64,000 nt of DNA from Bacteroidales bacterium (GCA_017539645.1 JAFYCM010000089.1:39641-103640), one strand, 5' to 3'; shown: positions 43,268-53,008, numbered from the stretch's first letter. The notes: generated by a model from the letters alone, not told the origin. A program made the numbers and translations.

Positions 43268-43297
43268 AAAAAAAGGCCGCCCCAACTTGGAGCAGCC
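43268..43297 (-). terminator. Terminator of the 43324-44844 gene
   Basis: On the minus strand, a stem GGCTGCTCCAA/TTGGGGCGGCC type (two T-G pairs) is followed by seven T residues (complement of 43268-43274). Confidence 0.85.
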
Positions 43298-43323
43298 CTC
43301 TATTACTTACTAATTCTTACTTT

Positions 43324-44844
43324 TTACTTCACGAGAACCTTCTTACCATTCTGAATCAAGATGCCTTTAGCATTCTTGTCTACACGCTGACCTTGCAAGT
43401 TGTAGATAGGTGCGTTGGCATCGAGGAGGTTAGCATTTACGCCTTCTACTGCGGTAACTACGCCTGGCTCAGTTGGAACTTCGCCAACATATTCGCATGA
43501 CAAAAGAGTAAGAACGCCCTCGTTCTTATATGTAGCTGAAACAACAGCTGTAACGTTGTAAAGTTTGTTGGTATACTCGGTAGGAATCAAGCTATTGGTA
43601 ACTTTTACCTCAACATCGTTATCACCGCTGTTCAACCAGAAATAATCGCCATCCTTCGTTATTGTCACCTTGGTCAACTCAACGAGGTCGCAGATATAGG
43701 TGCGAGTTTCAACATCGGCAACAGTAGCAGAGATTGCTGCTGCAGCATCTTCGCTGTTGGTAACAGTTACGTTAGCAGCAGTAGTAATCTTCGTAGATGC
43801 AGAAAGTTCAGGAATACCCTTGTATGCTTGCAACTGACCAGCGTATGTACCATTCAAAATATCGTTAGCAATAACTGCTTTCTCTGAGAATGGGAATCCG
43901 TAGAACTGCATAGCCTTTTCGCCTTGACGAACATAGATAGCAGTTTCGTCTGCATAGAGAACTTTGGCATTATCGAAGGTGATTCTCACATAACCTTCAT
44001 ACTTAGTAGTCTTTGTATAATCTTGTTCGATGCACCAATCGTATGCCTCAGCAAAAGTCATTGAGGTTACATCAACCTTGGTGAGAGCGAGCGAAGCTAC
44101 TGAACTTGTTTTGCCGCCTTTCACTGCGATAGCCTTAACCGTAGCAGTTTCGGTAACATCGAAAGCTGCTGTATATGCAGTGCTTTCAGCAGTAGGTTCG
44201 GTGCCATCGGTAGTATAGTAGATAGCTGCGCCTTCCTCTGCCTTGATTGTTACAGTGGTAGACTCTTCGAAACTTGTTGCAGTAGCAGAAATCTCGGGAG
44301 CTGCAACGGTAACTATTGCGGTTCCTGTATACTTATAAAGTTGAATGGCCTGTTGTCCTGATGCAAAATAGCGGAAACGCTTTTGATCTACTGCAGAATT
44401 GAAACGCAAAGTTTTAGTACCATCAGTAGCACTTGTGCTTAATACGGCATTACTGCCATCAAGTGATATAGTATTAACAATAGCTGTAGTCGAGGCTCTT
44501 AAGCCGTTCTTTTTCGCAGTAAAACCTATATACTTACCATTTGCGGCCTTAACTGAGTAACCGCCATCTACAGCAGCAATAGTAAATTTTGCTGCATTTG
44601 TTGCTTCTGTTGCAGCAATAGAGCCATCGCTAATAGTGACATCAATTACATTATTCGCAACATCCAATTCTTCCAAACCGCCATCGAATGCAACGCTGCC
44701 AGTTTCATATACGATAAGGTAATCGCCAGACCAATCTGTGGGCGCAGATGTCACTTTGACATACTTATTGGTCTGCGCCATTGCCGAAATTGACGCAACT
44801 GATGCAACAACGGCTGTCAAAAATAGTTTGTAGGTTTTTGTCAT
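43324..44844 (-). CDS. Secreted protein with chitobiase-type domain and C-terminal sorting-like motif
   Basis: 506 residues. Signal peptide to AMAQ (about residue 24). A lectin-like beta region follows (to about 175, GNYLIVYETGSVAFDG style), then a CHB_HEX_C-type domain (about 185-265; ATSFEESTTVTIKAEEGAAIYYTTDGTEPTAES), then an OB-like region (about 270-460). The last 30 residues, IYNLQGQRVDKNAKGILIQNGKKVLVK, match the C-terminal tail common on secreted proteins of Prevotella-like and related bacteria, and probably direct or anchor it at the surface. No catalytic domain is present, so binding or scaffolding is likely. Confidence 0.75.
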   Translation of the reverse strand: MTKTYKLFLTAVVASVASISAMAQTNKYVKVTSAPTDWSGDYLIVYETGSVAFDGGLEELDVANNVIDVTISDGSIAATEATNAAKFTIAAVDGGYSVKAANGKYIGFTAKKNGLRASTTAIVNTISLDGSNAVLSTSATDGTKTLRFNSAVDQKRFRYFASGQQAIQLYKYTGTAIVTVAAPEISATATSFEESTTVTIKAEEGAAIYYTTDGTEPTAESTAYTAAFDVTETATVKAIAVKGGKTSSVASLALTKVDVTSMTFAEAYDWCIEQDYTKTTKYEGYVRITFDNAKVLYADETAIYVRQGEKAMQFYGFPFSEKAVIANDILNGTYAGQLQAYKGIPELSASTKITTAANVTVTNSEDAAAAISATVADVETRTYICDLVELTKVTITKDGDYFWLNSGDNDVEVKVTNSLIPTEYTNKLYNVTAVVSATYKNEGVLTLLSCEYVGEVPTEPGVVTAVEGVNANLLDANAPIYNLQGQRVDKNAKGILIQNGKKVLVK

Positions 44845-44849
44845 AATAA

Positions 44850-44996
44850 CTAAGTATTTATTTGTTTGTAGATAATGAAATTCTGGTATTTATATGCATA
44901 ACCATCCACGCAGGTTGAGAGGGCGATATTACCTCCGCCCACATTAGTGTAGGTGATAATCAGAAGATTGCGGATATTTTTAGCGTCGATAGTCAT
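44850..44996 (-). CDS. Possible small ORF of 48 residues
   Basis: ATG at 44996, TAG at 44850, ending 5 bases before the start of the secreted-protein gene. The peptide begins MTIDAKNIRNLLIITYTNV and continues GGGNIALSTCVDGYAYKYQ. Codon choice (ATC, CGC, CTG, GGC) resembles that of nearby genes more than AT-rich spacer would. It could be a small protein, a leader peptide or the tail of a lost gene. I know of no homologue. Confidence 0.3.
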   Translation of the reverse strand: MTIDAKNIRNLLIITYTNVGGGNIALSTCVDGYAYKYQNFIIYKQINT

Positions 44997-45343
44997 TCTT
45001 TAGCACACATCCACATCAGGGTGTAAAACATGACGTACAAAGGTCATAAAAACCATTTAGAATTCATAAAGAAATGTTATCAATATTGGCTCACATAGGC
45101 AGCTAATACAAAAGTGTAACAATTAAGCACCTATTTAGTTACATTTTTTCAGCATCGGCTCTTGCTTTGGTCGATAATAATTTGAACTTTGCAAATGCGT
45201 TCTCATTGAGAATGAACACCTTTCGTAAATAATATGACGATTCGCGTACAACGTACGCATATCATAAGTCCCTGCACTAAAAATTTATTGTATTCATTGA
45301 GGTCGAAGGCTCTCTTCGGCCTCTCTTATTTTGTGGGAATGCA
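44997..45343. other. Intergenic region before the P-type ATPase
   Basis: No gene of size is seen. A minus-strand GACCTTTG near 45037 is a one-mismatch -7 element that may serve the secreted-protein gene. The stem-loop GAGGTCGAAG/CTTCGGCCTC (45299-45323, five-base loop) precedes the ATPase promoter. Confidence 0.45.
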
Positions 45344-45351
45344 TACCTTTG
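45344..45351 (+). promoter_or_regulatory. -7 promoter element TACCTTTG of the P-type ATPase
   Basis: Exact TAnnTTTG match, 33 bases before the ATG at 45385. Confidence 0.65.
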
Positions 45352-45384
45352 GCGCAACGTAATCAATAGACATCATACATAATT

Positions 45385-48039
45385 ATGACAGCTCATACAC
45401 AGCATATCGGACTAACGGACAGCGAAGTAGAACAAAGTCGCGCCGCGCATGGCAACAACAAACTCACGCCTCCAGCCAAAGAATCGCTGCTAAAGAAATT
45501 TCTATCGAAATTCTCCGACCCGCTCATCATCATCCTGCTGGTAGCCGGCACACTCTCCACTGGCATAGCATTCTACGAGCATTTCTCGCTCAACGAAGGC
45601 ATGACGGCTTTCTTCGAGCCGGTGGGCATATTTATAGCCATCTTCTTAGCTACGGGTTTGGCGTTCATCTTCGAACTCAAGGCCGACAAGGAATTTTCTA
45701 TCCTCAACAAGGTCAACGACAGCGAGCCGGTGAAGGTCATTCGTGGCGGCAACACCATAGAGGTAACTAAAAACGACATCGTTGTTGGCGACATAGTAAT
45801 TATAGCTACTGGCGATGAGGTGCCAGCCGATGGCGAACTCCTCGAATCGGTAGACATGAATATCGACGAGTCGTCGCTCACGGGCGAACCAATCTGCCAC
45901 AAGAGTGCCAACGAAGCGGAGTTCGACAAAGAGGCAACTTACCCCACAAACCACGTTTTGCGCGGCACCAAGGTGATGGAAGGCCACGGCATATTTAGGG
46001 TTCTGCGCGTTGGCGACAAGACCGAATATGGCAAAGTGTACGTAGAGACGCAGATTGACAACAGCGTGAAGACGCCTCTCAACCTACAACTCGATGGTCT
46101 TGGCAAGGTAATTACAAAAGTTAGCTACGGCATTGCGGCGCTCATTGTGGTTGGGCGTATGATTATGTACTTCACATCGACAGCCGCCACGTTCGACTGG
46201 ACACACATCATGGCATACGTACTGCAATCGCTCATGATAGCCGTTACGCTAATAGTGGTAGCCGTTCCCGAAGGTCTGCCCATGGCTGTTACGCTCAGCC
46301 TCGCCTACTCTATGCGCCGAATGCTCAAAAGCAACAACCTTGTGCGCAAGATGCACGCCTGCGAAACTATGGGCGCCACCACCGTCATCTGCACCGACAA
46401 AACCGGCACGCTGACACAAAACCAGATGCGCGTGGCCGCCACAAATTTCTACGACGAGTCGCTCATAAATATTATTTACGAGGGCATTGCACTCAACACC
46501 ACGGCTTCGCTCAAGCACTCCGCCGATGCTCCGCGCGTATTGGGCAACCCAACCGAAGGCGCACTTCTGCTTTGGCTTCACGCTAACGGCATAGATTATA
46601 AAGCGCTACAAACTGCCGCCACACGCATTGCTGAGATTCCGTTCTCCACCGAGCGTAAATATATGGCTACGGCTGTCGCATCGGCTACGGGCAAACGGCT
46701 GCTCTTCGTAAAGGGTGCGCCCGAGATTGTTATAAACCTATGTACGGATGTTTGCGGCAATGCCACCAAAAACGACGCAAGCGAACAACTCGCTAAATAT
46801 CAGCAACAAGGAATGCGCACACTCGCCTTTGCATATCAGGAACTTGCAGAGGGCGAACTTGGTATAGAGGGCAACAAACTCACGGCGGAACACTTGAAAC
46901 TGCTCGGCATTGTAGCCATTTCCGACCCTGTGCGCAGCGACGTGCCCGACGCCATCCGCGAATGTCTCGATGCTGGCATAAACATAAAAATAGTTACGGG
47001 CGACACACCTGCCACTGCCAAAGAGATTGCTCGCCAGATTGGACTTTGGTCCGATACCGATAGCGACGAAAACATCATTGCAGGCTCCGATTTTTCTGCA
47101 CTTCCAACCGACGAACTTCGCCGCCGCATATCGAGCATAAAAATTATTTCGCGCGCTCGTCCGATGGACAAGAAACTCCTTGTGGAGACGCTGCAAGCCG
47201 AAAACCAAATTGTGGCCGTCACAGGCGATGGCACAAACGATGCTCCTGCACTGCGCGCCGCCCACGTTGGACTCTCTATGGGCGATGGCACGGCGGTAGC
47301 TAAAGATGCTTCGGACATCACCATCGTCGACAACTCGTTCACCAGCATCTGCCGCGCCGTGATGTGGGGTCGTTCGCTATATATAAATATCCAACGCTTC
47401 ATCTTGTTCCAGATGACGGTCAACGTGGTAGCGTGCCTCATAGTGCTGGCTGGCGCGTTCATGGGCACTGAGTCGCCGCTCACCGTGACGCAGATGCTGT
47501 GGGTGAACCTAATTATGGACACATTCGCCGCGCTCGCCTTGGCTTCGCTACCGCCGTCGGAAGCCGTAATGAAAGACAAACCACGCGACCGCAAAGACTT
47601 CATCATAAATAAACAAATGACGCGCAGCATCTTGGGCGTAGGTGGACTCTTTTTTGCGGCACTTTTGGTATTGCTATACATTATGCAGCACGCCGACATC
47701 AGCAGCGCGGGCGACTTGCTCAACTTCACTCCAACGGCCGAGAAACACATCTCGCCCTACGAACTGAGTCTCTTCTTCACCATATTCGTGATGCTACAAT
47801 TCTGGAACATGTTCAACGCCCGCGCCTTCGCAACAGGCAAGAGCGCATTCAACCTCCGCGGTTGTAGCGGCTTCGGATTCATAGCAGCCGCCATACTTAT
47901 AGGTCAGATAGCTATAATCAGTTTCGGCGGACGATTTTTCGGCGTTGTGCCCCTTTCGGCTGCCGATTGGTGCATAATTATAGCCGCCACATCTATTGTG
48001 CTATGGATTGGCGAAATTCTCCGCGCGCTACGTAAGTAA
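45385..48039 (+). CDS. Calcium-type cation-transporting P-ATPase (P2B-like)
   Basis: 884 residues. N-terminal cation-ATPase segment, actuator motif SSLTGEP (TGEPICHKS), phosphorylation site Asp338 in CTDKTGTLTQNQ, nucleotide-binding KGAPE, and hinge TGDGTNDAPALRAAHVG. About ten membrane helices; helix M4 has VPEGLPMAVTLSLAYS, the pattern of Ca2+ pumps, and M6 has NLIMDTFAALALA. It likely expels Ca2+ from the cytoplasm. The C-terminus has the short cation-ATPase C domain; no calmodulin-type tail. Its stop is 4 bases before the MBL gene. Confidence 0.93.
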   Translation: MTAHTQHIGLTDSEVEQSRAAHGNNKLTPPAKESLLKKFLSKFSDPLIIILLVAGTLSTGIAFYEHFSLNEGMTAFFEPVGIFIAIFLATGLAFIFELKADKEFSILNKVNDSEPVKVIRGGNTIEVTKNDIVVGDIVIIATGDEVPADGELLESVDMNIDESSLTGEPICHKSANEAEFDKEATYPTNHVLRGTKVMEGHGIFRVLRVGDKTEYGKVYVETQIDNSVKTPLNLQLDGLGKVITKVSYGIAALIVVGRMIMYFTSTAATFDWTHIMAYVLQSLMIAVTLIVVAVPEGLPMAVTLSLAYSMRRMLKSNNLVRKMHACETMGATTVICTDKTGTLTQNQMRVAATNFYDESLINIIYEGIALNTTASLKHSADAPRVLGNPTEGALLLWLHANGIDYKALQTAATRIAEIPFSTERKYMATAVASATGKRLLFVKGAPEIVINLCTDVCGNATKNDASEQLAKYQQQGMRTLAFAYQELAEGELGIEGNKLTAEHLKLLGIVAISDPVRSDVPDAIRECLDAGINIKIVTGDTPATAKEIARQIGLWSDTDSDENIIAGSDFSALPTDELRRRISSIKIISRARPMDKKLLVETLQAENQIVAVTGDGTNDAPALRAAHVGLSMGDGTAVAKDASDITIVDNSFTSICRAVMWGRSLYINIQRFILFQMTVNVVACLIVLAGAFMGTESPLTVTQMLWVNLIMDTFAALALASLPPSEAVMKDKPRDRKDFIINKQMTRSILGVGGLFFAALLVLLYIMQHADISSAGDLLNFTPTAEKHISPYELSLFFTIFVMLQFWNMFNARAFATGKSAFNLRGCSGFGFIAAAILIGQIAIISFGGRFFGVVPLSAADWCIIIAATSIVLWIGEILRALRK

Positions 48040-48043
48040 AATT

Positions 48044-48874
48044 ATGGGCACGAAAATCACCATACTTATAGACAACACGCCCGATGCGGCTGGCACGCTT
48101 CAATGCGAGAAGGGACTTTCGCTCTACATAGAAAACGGCCCGCAGCGCATCTTGTGCGACACAGGTCTTAGTGGTGCATTTTCCGACAATGCCGCGGCGC
48201 TTGGCATAGATATTAGCGCCGTCGACTGTTGTTTCATTTCGCACGCCCACGCCGACCACTCTGGCGGCTTGAAACGCTTCGTAGATATAAATAGAGATAG
48301 CAATATTTACATAGCCGCCGAGGCTCTGCACACGCGCTACTTCTCGCATCGCCACATGAGTGCACGCGACCTTTCGATAGATTTCGACGTAGCTAATTCG
48401 AACACCGATCGTTTCCGCGCGCTGCACTACTCTACTTGGCTGAGCGAAAATGTGGCTGCCGTTTTTTGCAACGATGACTCTCACGCGCGTCCACTCGGCA
48501 ATAAATACCTTACCAAGATGAGCGGCAGTACCGAACTGCCCGACGACTTCGCTCACGAGATGTCGCTTGCCATAACCGTGGGCGACGAGTTGGTGGTTGT
48601 TTCGTCGTGCTCGCATTGTGGGGCAGCAAATATCATTGAGGCGTGCAAGGCGTTTAGCGGCAAAAGCAAGCTACGCGCGTTTGTTGGCGGACTGCATTTC
48701 ATCGATAGCAACGAGACCTCATCGGAGGTCGAAAAGTTGGTTACATACGTAGAGAAGCAGGCTCGGCAAGCAAAATTTTTCGTTGGACACTGCACTGGCG
48801 ACCTTGCAAAAGCCATTTTGAGCCGGCACGAGCAATTCTGCACATTTGCAACTGGCGATATTATAAGCATATAG
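48044..48874 (+). CDS. MBL-fold metallo-hydrolase
   Basis: 276 residues from the ATG at 48044; the longer frame would overlap the ATPase gene. The metal motif is SHAHADHSGG (His67, His69, Asp71, His72), with later CSHCGAANII and GGLHFI positions for the remaining ligands. This arrangement matches the subgroup annotated by similarity with a methanopterin-related beta-ribofuranosylaminobenzene phosphate synthase; the true substrate in bacteria is unknown. Operon with the P-type ATPase. Confidence 0.85.
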   Translation: MGTKITILIDNTPDAAGTLQCEKGLSLYIENGPQRILCDTGLSGAFSDNAAALGIDISAVDCCFISHAHADHSGGLKRFVDINRDSNIYIAAEALHTRYFSHRHMSARDLSIDFDVANSNTDRFRALHYSTWLSENVAAVFCNDDSHARPLGNKYLTKMSGSTELPDDFAHEMSLAITVGDELVVVSSCSHCGAANIIEACKAFSGKSKLRAFVGGLHFIDSNETSSEVEKLVTYVEKQARQAKFFVGHCTGDLAKAILSRHEQFCTFATGDIISI

Positions 48875-48913
48875 CGCAGCAAAGACAGAATTTCTAAAAA
48901 TTTCATAAAGCTA

Positions 48914-48944
48914 TTGCTCAGGCGCAAAAAAGCCTCTACATTTG
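48914..48944 (+). promoter_or_regulatory. Promoter of the tRNA-Gln pair
   Basis: TTG at 48914-48916, 20-base spacer, TACATTTG at 48937-48944; consensus promoter 28 bases before the first tRNA. Confidence 0.75.
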
Positions 48945-48972
48945 CAATCGCAATTCCAAAGGGATTTGACGC

Positions 48973-49043
48973 TGTCCTGTAGTATAATGGTAGTACAGAA
49001 GATTCTGGTTCTTTTAGTCAGGGTTCGAATCCTTGCGGGACAA
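48973..49043 (+). tRNA. tRNA-Gln (CTG)
   Basis: Anticodon stem GAAGA/TCTTT with loop TTCTGGT, anticodon CTG. Acceptor TGTCCTG/CGGGACA, T stem CAGGG/CCTTG. Discriminator A; CCA not encoded. Confidence 0.92.
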
Positions 49044-49071
49044 CAAAGTTGCACAGTCAACTGATTTGGAT

Positions 49072-49142
49072 TGAGATATAGTATAATGGCAGTACAGGAG
49101 ATTTTGGTTCTCTTAGTCGAGGTTCGAATCCTCGTATCTCAA
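49072..49142 (+). tRNA. tRNA-Gln (TTG)
   Basis: Anticodon stem GGAGA/TCTCT with loop TTTTGGT, anticodon TTG. Acceptor TGAGATA/TATCTCA is fully paired, T stem CGAGG/CCTCG. 28 bases after the other tRNA-Gln. Confidence 0.93.
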
Positions 49143-49152
49143 CTCACGAACG

Positions 49153-49184
49153 AGCCTTCAAGTCGAAAGATTTGAAGGCTTTTT
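49153..49184 (+). terminator. Terminator after the tRNA-Gln pair
   Basis: 12-bp stem AGCCTTCAAGTC/GATTTGAAGGCT with a GAAA tetraloop and a five-T tail. Confidence 0.9.
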
Positions 49185-49346
49185 CGTTGTTATATATTTA
49201 CTTACGACGCACACCCAAAGCACACAATCTCCCAACATACCTACTTATGACTATTCACCCATTCTTTATTACCAATAGTAGCTATTTCCTTATACGTTGT
49301 AAACCAGTAAACTTGCAGCACAACAATAGATGGTCTACAAATAAAT

Positions 49347-51758
49347 ATGTTTAATCTTCTGAAACACCACATAAAGTGTGTGGCGTTAATCCTTATTCTG
49401 ACGATAACATCGCTCCGTGTAGGGGCACAAATGAGAGTTGGCAATATAGAAGGTCGTGTGGTAGGCGCGGAAGGCGAAGGCATTTACGCAGCAATGGTGA
49501 TTATTGCAGGCACTACGCAAGGTGCGGCAACCGATGTCGATGGACATTTTATAATTAGAAATATAGCTGCTGGGCACATCACATTGGAGGTAAAGCTGTT
49601 GGGCTATACAAATCGCACATTGTCGGTCGACGTAGTTGCAGGGCATAGCATCTCTACGGGCGACATAGTTATGCAACCTATCGACAAGGAACTCAATGAA
49701 GTTCAAGTGGTTGGAAAATCGGCCGTTCGCAGGCAGCAGGAGATGGCATTTGCCGTGTCGGTAGTCGACATGTCGATGGCCTACAACAGCACTATATCTA
49801 TGGGCAACATAGTAGGCAAAGAGAGCAGCGTGCGAGTGCGCGAAGATGGCGGTATGGGCTCTAATTATAGTTTCAGCATAAATGGTTTTTCTGGCAATCA
49901 GGTTAAGTTTTTCTTAGATGGCATACCTATGGACAACTTCGGTTCGTCGTTCAGCCTGTCCACATTGCCATCAAACATGGCAGAACGCATCGACGTATAC
50001 AAAGGTGTCTTACCCGTGGAGCTTGGTAGCGATGCCTTGGGCGGCGCAATAAATATAGTATCGCGCCGCAATGCCAACTACCTCGATGCTTCATATTCGT
50101 TTGGTTCGTTCAATACGCATAAAATAAATATTAGTGGTGCATACACCAGCGAGAATGGCTTCTCGCTACGCACAACGCTTTATGCCAACTATAGCGACAA
50201 CGACTACAAAGTGAATGTGCAGATTGTCGATTTGGCCACAGGCGCCAAAGGCGGCTATCGTAAAGTGCGTCGTTTTGCAGACGCCTTTCGCTCGCTGGGC
50301 ACATGGACAGAACTCGGCGTGGTTGGCAAGCCATGGGCTGACCGTCTGTTGGTGGGCATCATAGCATCGGCAAGCGAAAACAAGATTCAGACTGGCGCTA
50401 CTATGGATGCCGTATATGGCGGCATAGTGTCGGTGAACCATTCTATTGTCCCCACGTTGCGCTACTCCAAAGACGACATATTTATCGATGGTCTTTCGCT
50501 ATCTCTTTTTGGTACGTATGGAGCTGTTGGCACCGAATATACCGACACCTTGGCTCGTCGCTACAATTGGCTTGGCGAATGGACCGAGACAACCACACGC
50601 GGCGAATTTTCATTATCCGACAGCAAAATAGGCAATCGAGAATGGCAAGCTGTGGCTACACTCTCGTATATTATGACAGAGCATCAGTCGCTCACAGCCA
50701 ACAATTCGTTCTCCACCAATGTGCGCAAAAGCCGCAACGACGCCGTCCCTGATGAGCCTACCAACGATGTAGAGCAGAATCTTACTAAGAATGTCAGCGC
50801 CTTGGGCTATAAGGTCAACTTCGACAAATGGAATCTATTGGCTTTTCTGAAAAACTACCACCTTGCCAATAGTACATATAAACAATTCGACATATTCACC
50901 GATAACGAACGTTGGGAGAAGGTATCGAGCACTAAAAATAAGGTAGGTTATGGCGCTGCACTGACGTTCTTTCCTATTGCCGACGTGCAGATAAAGAGTT
51001 CCTACGAGCAAGCTTGCCGTATGCCCGAAGTAAACGAGATGTTTGGCGATGGACTTATTCAGAAGAGCAACACCGACCTCAAGCCCGAGACAAGCCGCAA
51101 CTTCAACATCGGAGCGGGATATAGTCGTGTATTCCGAAACGGGCAACGATTATCGGTCGATGCCAATTTTATTTATCGCAATTCCGAAGACTTCATTCGC
51201 AAAGGAGTGAGCGTAAGTAGCAATCCTACTACCAGCTACGACAACCTTGGCAAGGTGAAGACGCGCGGCGTAGAAGGTGGCGTGAAATACGAGTCGCAAT
51301 TCTTCCATGTGGGCGGCGACGTTACGTTTCAAGATATTGTCGACGATGCTCGAACGGTGAAAGTTACGGGTAGTTATGTTGGCTCAGGCGAGACGGAGAA
51401 TGTCACCTACGGGCAACGCCTACCAAATATTCCCTATCTATTTGCCAACGGCGAATTTGGCGTGCGCTTCTCGAACGTCGGCTTGCAACATTCTGTACTT
51501 ACGCTCGACTACAATTGTAGCTATGTACACGAATATTTTCTCTCCTTCCCCGGACTTGGCTCTGTAAGTAGCAAGAAGATTATCCCCGAACAGACAAACC
51601 ACTCTCTTGCTGTAGGTTATACGTTTAGCGACGGACGCTACAGCATTGCAGGCGAGTGCAACAACTTGACCGACGCTGAACTATACGATAATTATAAACT
51701 ACAAAAACCGGGACGCTCGTTCAGCGTCAAACTCCGATACTTCATAAATAAGAAATAA
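49347..51758 (+). CDS. TonB-dependent receptor (XusA-like)
   Basis: 803 residues. Signal peptide to VGAQ (about residue 27), a CarboxypepD_reg-like domain (about 33-110; IEGRVVGAEGEGIYAAMVIIAGTTQGAATDVDGHF), plug domain (about 125-235; GMGSNYSFSINGFSGNQVKFFLDGIPMDNFG) and a 22-strand barrel ending in Lys-Lys after KLRYFIN. It imports a ligand across the outer membrane using TonB. The plug shows no SusC features. The next gene encodes a DUF4374-like lipoprotein, the arrangement of XusA-XusB, which take up iron-siderophore in Bacteroides. An iron or siderophore cargo is inference from this pairing. Confidence 0.88.
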   Translation: MFNLLKHHIKCVALILILTITSLRVGAQMRVGNIEGRVVGAEGEGIYAAMVIIAGTTQGAATDVDGHFIIRNIAAGHITLEVKLLGYTNRTLSVDVVAGHSISTGDIVMQPIDKELNEVQVVGKSAVRRQQEMAFAVSVVDMSMAYNSTISMGNIVGKESSVRVREDGGMGSNYSFSINGFSGNQVKFFLDGIPMDNFGSSFSLSTLPSNMAERIDVYKGVLPVELGSDALGGAINIVSRRNANYLDASYSFGSFNTHKINISGAYTSENGFSLRTTLYANYSDNDYKVNVQIVDLATGAKGGYRKVRRFADAFRSLGTWTELGVVGKPWADRLLVGIIASASENKIQTGATMDAVYGGIVSVNHSIVPTLRYSKDDIFIDGLSLSLFGTYGAVGTEYTDTLARRYNWLGEWTETTTRGEFSLSDSKIGNREWQAVATLSYIMTEHQSLTANNSFSTNVRKSRNDAVPDEPTNDVEQNLTKNVSALGYKVNFDKWNLLAFLKNYHLANSTYKQFDIFTDNERWEKVSSTKNKVGYGAALTFFPIADVQIKSSYEQACRMPEVNEMFGDGLIQKSNTDLKPETSRNFNIGAGYSRVFRNGQRLSVDANFIYRNSEDFIRKGVSVSSNPTTSYDNLGKVKTRGVEGGVKYESQFFHVGGDVTFQDIVDDARTVKVTGSYVGSGETENVTYGQRLPNIPYLFANGEFGVRFSNVGLQHSVLTLDYNCSYVHEYFLSFPGLGSVSSKKIIPEQTNHSLAVGYTFSDGRYSIAGECNNLTDAELYDNYKLQKPGRSFSVKLRYFINKK

Positions 51759-51775
51759 TCATATAACAATAAATA

Positions 51776-53008
51776 ATGACAACAATGAAGAAGAATCTCT
51801 TTTGGCTTGCAGGCCTATGCGCCATGCCATTTTTTATCACTTCGTGCGACGACGACAATGGCACCACTACGTATAGCAACTCAAGCTCCTACGTATTGAG
51901 TTTAGGCGTTACTGGTACCGATGGTGTTACTGTATATTATGTGGTTAGCACCGACAGCCTCACCTCTGGCACTATATCGGCAAACGGCAATGGCATCGAG
52001 CAGACTGGCTACCACGACTACCAGAAGGGAGGCAACACCATTTTCTGCATTGGTGGAATGGGCGTCACGGAGTGCACTGGCATTGTGCGCGCCGACGATG
52101 GCAACCTCGAGGAGAATGGTAGTTTTGTTTTTACCAATTCGCTGAGCGGCCTCACTCAAATCGACGACAACACTATGCTCGGCGTAGAGATTCCTGCTAA
52201 TGCCGAAGCTGGTGACAAGTTCACTTTCTATACAATTGATGCTAATACGCTCGAGATAACCGACAAAAACACTTCGGTTAGCGTGTCGCCTCTCTCCGAC
52301 CTCGATTGGCCTTCGCTCACTGGCTTCGAGTATAGCAATGGATACGTATATCTAAGCTACTGCCCTATGAACAGCTCAACTTTTGATACTAATTACACCG
52401 ACAATGGCTATGTGGCGGTCTTCAGCTATCCAGAACTCAAGCTCGTCAATCACATAGTAGACAGCAGAACGGGCAACATTGGTTCGTGGAATGCTTACAA
52501 TGGTTTTATGAAAGATGAGCAAGGCGACCTCTATCTACTTTCCAACTCTAATATTGTGAATGGTTATTCTCAAACGACCAAGGGAGCCTCATTCACCCGC
52601 ATCAAGAGTGGCGCAACAGATGTAGACGAGGACTATTTCTTCGATTTCAGCGAGGTAACAAATGGCATGAGCCCATCGCACGTAATCTATTGCGGCAATG
52701 GCATTGCATACGCCGAAGTCTGCACGCTCAACGCCGAACAGCAAGCCGAACATCGTTGGAGCGACACCGGACTGAAGGGCATGATTGTCGATTTGTATAA
52801 CAAGACTGCTGTCGAGGTCGAAGGCATACCTATCCACGATGGCGATGGCGGACGCCGTTTTGCTGCGCTCTACGACAATGGCTACGTCTACTTCCGCATA
52901 GGCACAAGCGAGGGCAACTACCTCTATCAAGTGGACGTGAAGAATGCCACAGCCATCCGTGGCGCTAAGGTGTCGGCTACGTTTGTGGCAGGATTTTTCG
53001 CGCTGTAA
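51776..53008 (+). CDS. DUF4374-like surface lipoprotein (XusB-like)
   Basis: 410 residues with a lipobox ITSC (Cys24) followed by an acidic DDDN stretch, the usual surface-export signal for Bacteroidota lipoproteins. The mature part repeats strands and turns of a beta-propeller (SYVLSLGVTGTDGVTVYYVVSTDSL, FEYSNGYVYLSYC, GFMKDEQGDLYLLSNSNI). The length and style match the DUF4374 group that includes the xenosiderophore-binding lipoprotein XusB. It follows the receptor by 17 bases. The PepSY-domain inner-membrane partner (XusC) is not found in the next genes. Confidence 0.72.
   Translation: MTTMKKNLFWLAGLCAMPFFITSCDDDNGTTTYSNSSSYVLSLGVTGTDGVTVYYVVSTDSLTSGTISANGNGIEQTGYHDYQKGGNTIFCIGGMGVTECTGIVRADDGNLEENGSFVFTNSLSGLTQIDDNTMLGVEIPANAEAGDKFTFYTIDANTLEITDKNTSVSVSPLSDLDWPSLTGFEYSNGYVYLSYCPMNSSTFDTNYTDNGYVAVFSYPELKLVNHIVDSRTGNIGSWNAYNGFMKDEQGDLYLLSNSNIVNGYSQTTKGASFTRIKSGATDVDEDYFFDFSEVTNGMSPSHVIYCGNGIAYAEVCTLNAEQQAEHRWSDTGLKGMIVDLYNKTAVEVEGIPIHDGDGGRRFAALYDNGYVYFRIGTSEGNYLYQVDVKNATAIRGAKVSATFVAGFFAL

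Noticed and set aside
46836-47750. 304-residue minus-strand ORF opposite the P-type ATPase
   Set aside because: Shadow frame over the conserved hinge and membrane helices of the ATPase; no family features.
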